A stretch of 64,000 bases of DNA from Chryseobacterium sp. SORGH_AS_0447. Its GTDB lineage: Bacteria > Bacteroidota > Bacteroidia > Flavobacteriales > Weeksellaceae. Both the position numbers and the translations under genes were made by a program. Of this stretch, positions 60,948-64,000 are shown one piece after another; position 1 is the first letter of the stretch; every line of letters starts with the position of its first letter. The stretch lies in assembly GCF_030818695.1 (NCBI RefSeq), contig NZ_JAUTAR010000001.1, positions 248,001 to 312,000 of the forward strand. Direction: 5' to 3'. The notes under the pieces were generated by a model. It was given only the letters and a program-made list of their open reading frames with translations, had not been told where the DNA came from and made no database searches.

Positions 60948-61916
60948 ATGTCATTAGTAGATTTGTCAAAACACGTAGCGCTTGGAATTGATATCGGCGG
61001 GACGAACACAAAATTTGGAGTAGTAAACCACCGGGGTGAAGTCCTGGAAAAAGGAAACATCCGTACAGATGCCTATCCTACCGTAGAAGAGTATATCGAT
61101 GCCTTATATGAAGCGGTGCGTCCGCTTATCGAAAACCACGGAAAGGAAAAGAATTTCGACGGGATCGGAGTGGGTGCTCCAAATGCCAACTACTACACGG
61201 GAACCATAGAACAGGCACCGAATCTTCCGTGGAAAGGGATTATCCCCTTTGCACAGCTCATAAAAAATAAATTCGGGCTTCCGTGCACCATCACCAATGA
61301 TGCCAATGCAGCAGCCATCGGGGAAATGCTTTTCGGCGCAGCACGCGGAATGAAAGATTTCATCATGATCACTCTGGGAACCGGTGTAGGAAGCGGGATT
61401 GTTGCCGGTGGAAAGCTGATCTACGGACATGACGGATTCGCAGGCGAACTGGGACATACCATCGTAAAGCCTGGCGGAAGAAAACACTGGAGTACCGGTT
61501 CTGAAGGCTGTCTTGAAGCCTATGCTTCGGCTACAGGAATCGCGATCACCGCCAAGAAAATGAGAGCGGAATTCCCGGAATCTCTGCTCAACCAATACCC
61601 TGAAGAATCCATCAATTCTAAAACCGTTCACGAATGCGCTTTAAAAGGCGATCCGATCTCCATGGAAGTTTTCAGGTATACCGGACAGAAATTAGGAGAA
61701 GCTTTGGCTAATTTCGTTATGTTCTCTTCTCCGGAAGCCATTCTTTTATTTGGCGGCGTGATCAAGGCCGGCGATTTTATCTTAAAACCGACCAAGCTTC
61801 ACATGGAAAGAAACTTACTTCCGATTTTCAGAAACAAAGTAAAACTGGTATTCAGCGAACTGGATGAGGCCGATGCTGCTATTTTAGGAGCAAGTGCACT
61901 GGTTTGGGAAAAATAA
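60948..61916 (+). CDS. ROK family sugar kinase (glucokinase-like)
   Basis: 322 residues. ATP phosphate loop GIDIGGTNTKFGVV (13-26), the catalytic Asp in TITNDANAAAIGEMLFGAARG (about 116-121), and GTGVGSGIVAGGKLIYGHDGFAGELGHTIV. The zinc motif of ROK proteins (CxCGxxGCxE) is degenerate: GGRKHWSTGSEGCLEAY keeps only the last Cys, so zinc is unlikely to bind. The domain order and length fit cytosolic glucokinase/fructokinase. Substrate is not certain. Terminator downstream. Confidence 0.9.
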   Translation: MSLVDLSKHVALGIDIGGTNTKFGVVNHRGEVLEKGNIRTDAYPTVEEYIDALYEAVRPLIENHGKEKNFDGIGVGAPNANYYTGTIEQAPNLPWKGIIPFAQLIKNKFGLPCTITNDANAAAIGEMLFGAARGMKDFIMITLGTGVGSGIVAGGKLIYGHDGFAGELGHTIVKPGGRKHWSTGSEGCLEAYASATGIAITAKKMRAEFPESLLNQYPEESINSKTVHECALKGDPISMEVFRYTGQKLGEALANFVMFSSPEAILLFGGVIKAGDFILKPTKLHMERNLLPIFRNKVKLVFSELDEADAAILGASALVWEK

Positions 61917-61937
61917 GTTGAAATACATTTAAAATAT

Positions 61938-61963
61938 AAGCATCCTTTTTCAGGATGCTTTTT
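61938..61963 (+). terminator. Terminator of the ROK kinase gene
   Basis: AAGCATCCT (61938-61946), AGGATGCTT (61952-61960), then T. Confidence 0.9.
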
Positions 61964-62039
61964 CTTTTGTCCGAATCACTGAATCGATTCAAGTTCGCCG
62001 ATTAGCAGATAATGCAGATTGTGCTCACAAAATTTTTTA

Positions 62040-63310
62040 AACGCAAAGATGGTTGTTTATACCGCTTATTTTAAGAGACAAAGGCAGATAAATCTGCTGC
62101 GCGAAGCGAACGTAACCTTCATCAATCAGCTTGCTGATTCGCCCTTTGTTTCCTTTAAATAATACATTTCGAAAAGGAATCTTTGCGTTAAAGAAAATAG
62201 CACGCAGATCTTGCAGGTGACGCAGATTTTTGTCTGTGGAATTTTTCAACGCAAAGATGGTTGTTTTATACCGCTAATTTTAAGAGACAAAGGCAGATAA
62301 ATCTGCTGCGCGAAGCGAACGTAACCTTCATCAATCAGCTTGCTGATTCGACATTTGCTTCCTTTAAATAATACATTTCGAAAAGGAATCTTTGCGTTAA
62401 AGAAAATAGCACGCAGATTTTGCAGATGACGCAGATTTTTGTTTGCGGAATTTTTTTAAACGCAAAGATGGTTGTTTTATACCGTTTATTTTAAGAGGCA
62501 AAGGCAGATAAATCTGCTACGCGAAGCAAACGTAACCTTCATCAATCAGCTTGCTGATTCGACCTTTGCTCACTTTAAATTATACATCCTGAAAAGAAAG
62601 CCTTTGCGTTAAAGAAATAGCACGCAGATCTTGCAGATGACGCAGATTTTTGTCCGTGGAATTTTTTTAACGCAAAGATGAATGTTTTATACCGCTTATT
62701 TAGAAAGCAAAGGCAGATAAAATCTGCTGCGCGAAGCGAACGTAACCTTCATCAATCAGCTTGCTGATTCGACCTTTGCTCACTTAAAACTATACATAAT
62801 GAAAAGGAAACCTTTGCGTTAAAGAAAATAGCACGCAGATTTTGCAGATGACGCAGATTTTTGTCTGTAGAATTTTTCAACGTAAAGATGAATGTTTATA
62901 CTGCTTATTTAAGAAGCAAAGGCAGATAAATCTGCTGCGCGAAGCGAACGTAACCTTCATCAATCAGCTTGCTGATTCGCTCTTTGCTCACTTAAAATTA
63001 TACATCATGAAAAGGAATCTTTGCGTTAAAGAAAATAGCACGCAGATCTTGCAGATGACGCAGATTTTTGTTTGTGGAATTTTCAACGCAAAGATGGATG
63101 CTTTATACCTCTGATTTTAAGAAGCAAGGCAGATAAATCTGCTGCGCGACGCGAACGTAACCTTCATCAATCAGCTTGCTGATTCACCCTTTTCTTCCTT
63201 TAAATAATACATTTCGAAAAGGAATCTTTGCGTTAAAGAAAATAGCACGCAGACCTTGCAGATGACGCAGATGTTTTTGTGGAATCCGAAAAGAAATTTT
63301 TGCGTTAAAA
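62040..63310. repeat. Six-copy tandem repeat of about 208 bp
   Basis: Units begin with AACGCAAAG (AACGTAAAG in unit 5) at 62040, 62248, 62459, 62669, 62878 and 63085, giving spacings of 208, 211, 210, 209 and 207. Each unit holds, in order: AACGCAAAGAT; GGCAGATAAATCTGCT (small palindrome); a nearly invariant block with GCGAACGTAACCTTCATC; AATCAGCTTGCTGATT (hairpin); a variable stretch; ATCTTTGCGTT, the inverse of the unit start; and two ACGCAGAT motifs. Spacing changes are not multiples of three, so the short frames inside are not conserved genes. Confidence 0.93.
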
Positions 63311-63511
63311 ATCTCCGGCGATATCACAAAGCTATTATTTTAAAATTATGGCATACGCAATCCATAAGCCATTTGTCTGATCTATGACCGCAATTTATCT
63401 TTCGTCCCTTTGACTGGGCATGAATTGAAAAAGTTTTCCTTATTTTTGATATGTTTTTCTCCATTCCTATTCCGTGAACGAGAAAATATTTAAAATCATA
63501 ATCAAACGAAA
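63311..63511 (+). other. Spacer before msrA
   Basis: About 200 bases between the repeat array and msrA with no supported gene. It should contain the msrA promoter, but I see no exact TAnnTTTG match near the start. Confidence 0.45.
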
Positions 63512-64000
63512 ATGGATAACAATAATTTAGAACAGATCACTTTCGGAGGCGGATGTTTCTGGTGTGTGGAAAGCTGTTTCAATATGCTGAAAGGCGTACA
63601 ATCTGCTATTTCAGGATATTCCGGAGGCCATAAAGACAATCCGACTTATGAAGAAGTCTGTACGGGAACAACAGGCCATGCGGAAGTCGTGCAGATCACC
63701 TATGATCCGGCCGTTATTTCCTATGAACAGCTGATGGACGTTTTCTTCTTCCTTCATGATCCGACCCAGCTCAACAGACAGGGCAATGATGTCGGAACCC
63801 AGTACCGCTCCGTCATTTATTACAAAGATGATGCGGAAAAGGCAAAAGCAGAACAGGCCATCGAAGTTTCCAAGCAATCCGGAAGATGGACAGGAACTTA
63901 CGTTACCGAACTTACGAAATTTGAGAAGTTCTGGCCGGCAGAACAGTATCACCAGGGGTATTATAATGAAAACCCGACACAGCCGTATTGCAGCGCTGTC
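63512..64000 (+). CDS. msrA: Peptide-methionine (S)-S-oxide reductase MsrA, 5' part
   Basis: The gene runs off the right edge; 163 residues are visible. The catalytic motif is FGGGCFWCVESCF (Cys15), followed by ISGYSGGHKDNPTYEEVCTGTTGHAEVVQITYDP, FFLHDPTQLNRQGNDVGTQYRSVIYY and FWPAEQYHQGYY, all MsrA signatures. It reduces the S-epimer of methionine sulfoxide with thioredoxin as donor. The start ATG gives MDNNNLEQITFGGG. No signal peptide, so this copy is cytoplasmic. It is preceded by the tandem repeat array. Confidence 0.96.
   Translation, partial: MDNNNLEQITFGGGCFWCVESCFNMLKGVQSAISGYSGGHKDNPTYEEVCTGTTGHAEVVQITYDPAVISYEQLMDVFFFLHDPTQLNRQGNDVGTQYRSVIYYKDDAEKAKAEQAIEVSKQSGRWTGTYVTELTKFEKFWPAEQYHQGYYNENPTQPYCSAV

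Noticed and set aside
60931..60948. Fur site before the ROK kinase (two TTTTAGAAT copies)
   Set aside because: The copies are in direct, not inverted, orientation, the kinase has no iron link, and AT-rich DNA makes such strings common.
62037..62249. Open frame of 70 codons on the minus strand within repeat unit 1 (and a 90-codon frame at 62842-63114)
   Set aside because: They lie inside the tandem repeat. Unit lengths differ by non-multiples of three, so the frames are not kept from unit to unit.
62040..63310. CRISPR array
   Set aside because: Units are about 208 bp with conserved sequence throughout; there are no short repeats with unique spacers and no cas genes.

Overview
The window looks like chromosomal DNA from a Flavobacteriia member of the Bacteroidota, most likely Chryseobacterium or a close relative in the Weeksellaceae. 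The reasons are moderate AT richness, promoters of the Bacteroidota type (TTTG, about 19-20 bases, TAnnTTTG) with no Shine-Dalgarno sequences, and family content: GLPGLI, DUF5686, many TonB_C domains, MiaB plus MiaE, and short peptides with a flavobacterial double-glycine leader. I infer the genus from memory of gene families, not from a search. The region is mostly core chromosome with small accessory pockets. I see no transposase, integrase, phage module or CRISPR array.

Layout. 1-8641 is mostly minus strand: the 5' part of miaB, three tandem TonB_C-domain secreted proteins, a PoxB-type pyruvate oxidase, lysA, a DnaQ-like exonuclease with a decayed GIY-YIG-like segment, and a HerA-like ATPase. 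9062-12239 holds three tandem secreted paralogues and a hypothetical protein. 12355-17046 has a persulfide dioxygenase-rhodanese fusion, a thioredoxin, a nitrilase-family amidase, a small beta-barrel protein and rseP. 17070-18474 has two identical tRNA-Asn units and an SRAP (HMCES/YedK) gene whose true start is ATG-TGC. 18724-28689 has a DUF5686 outer membrane protein, an unlisted double-glycine peptide, rpmA/rplU, a lipoprotein metallopeptidase, an acyltransferase, miaE-DUF502 and a flavin oxidoreductase-aminotransferase pair. 28865-34103 has a sugar dehydrogenase, a BlaI/BlaR1-like pair and uvrB. 34251-41462 has a membrane-protein operon, pabB-pabC, menD and a 2-oxoglutarate oxygenase.

41500-43700 is the main accessory pocket: a perfect parS-like palindrome, three Cys-rich double-glycine peptides, a GLPGLI protein and a frameshifted XRE regulator. 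43643-53725 carries a radical SAM protein, an AsmA-like protein, DUF2797, an epimerase, DUF2795 and secA. 53829-60863 is a likely iron-uptake block: two TonB receptors and two PepSY membrane proteins, with two matching Fur-box-like sites. A ROK glucokinase, a six-unit array of about 208 bp repeats and the 5' part of msrA close the window.

The most interesting observation is a 28-base element (GCGGAA, 1 base, CCGAAAAG, 5 bases, AGAGTAGG). It lies exactly 21 bases before the ATG of two different double-glycine peptide genes 20 kb apart. It looks like a conserved leader RNA or operator for an orphan Cys-rich secreted peptide system.
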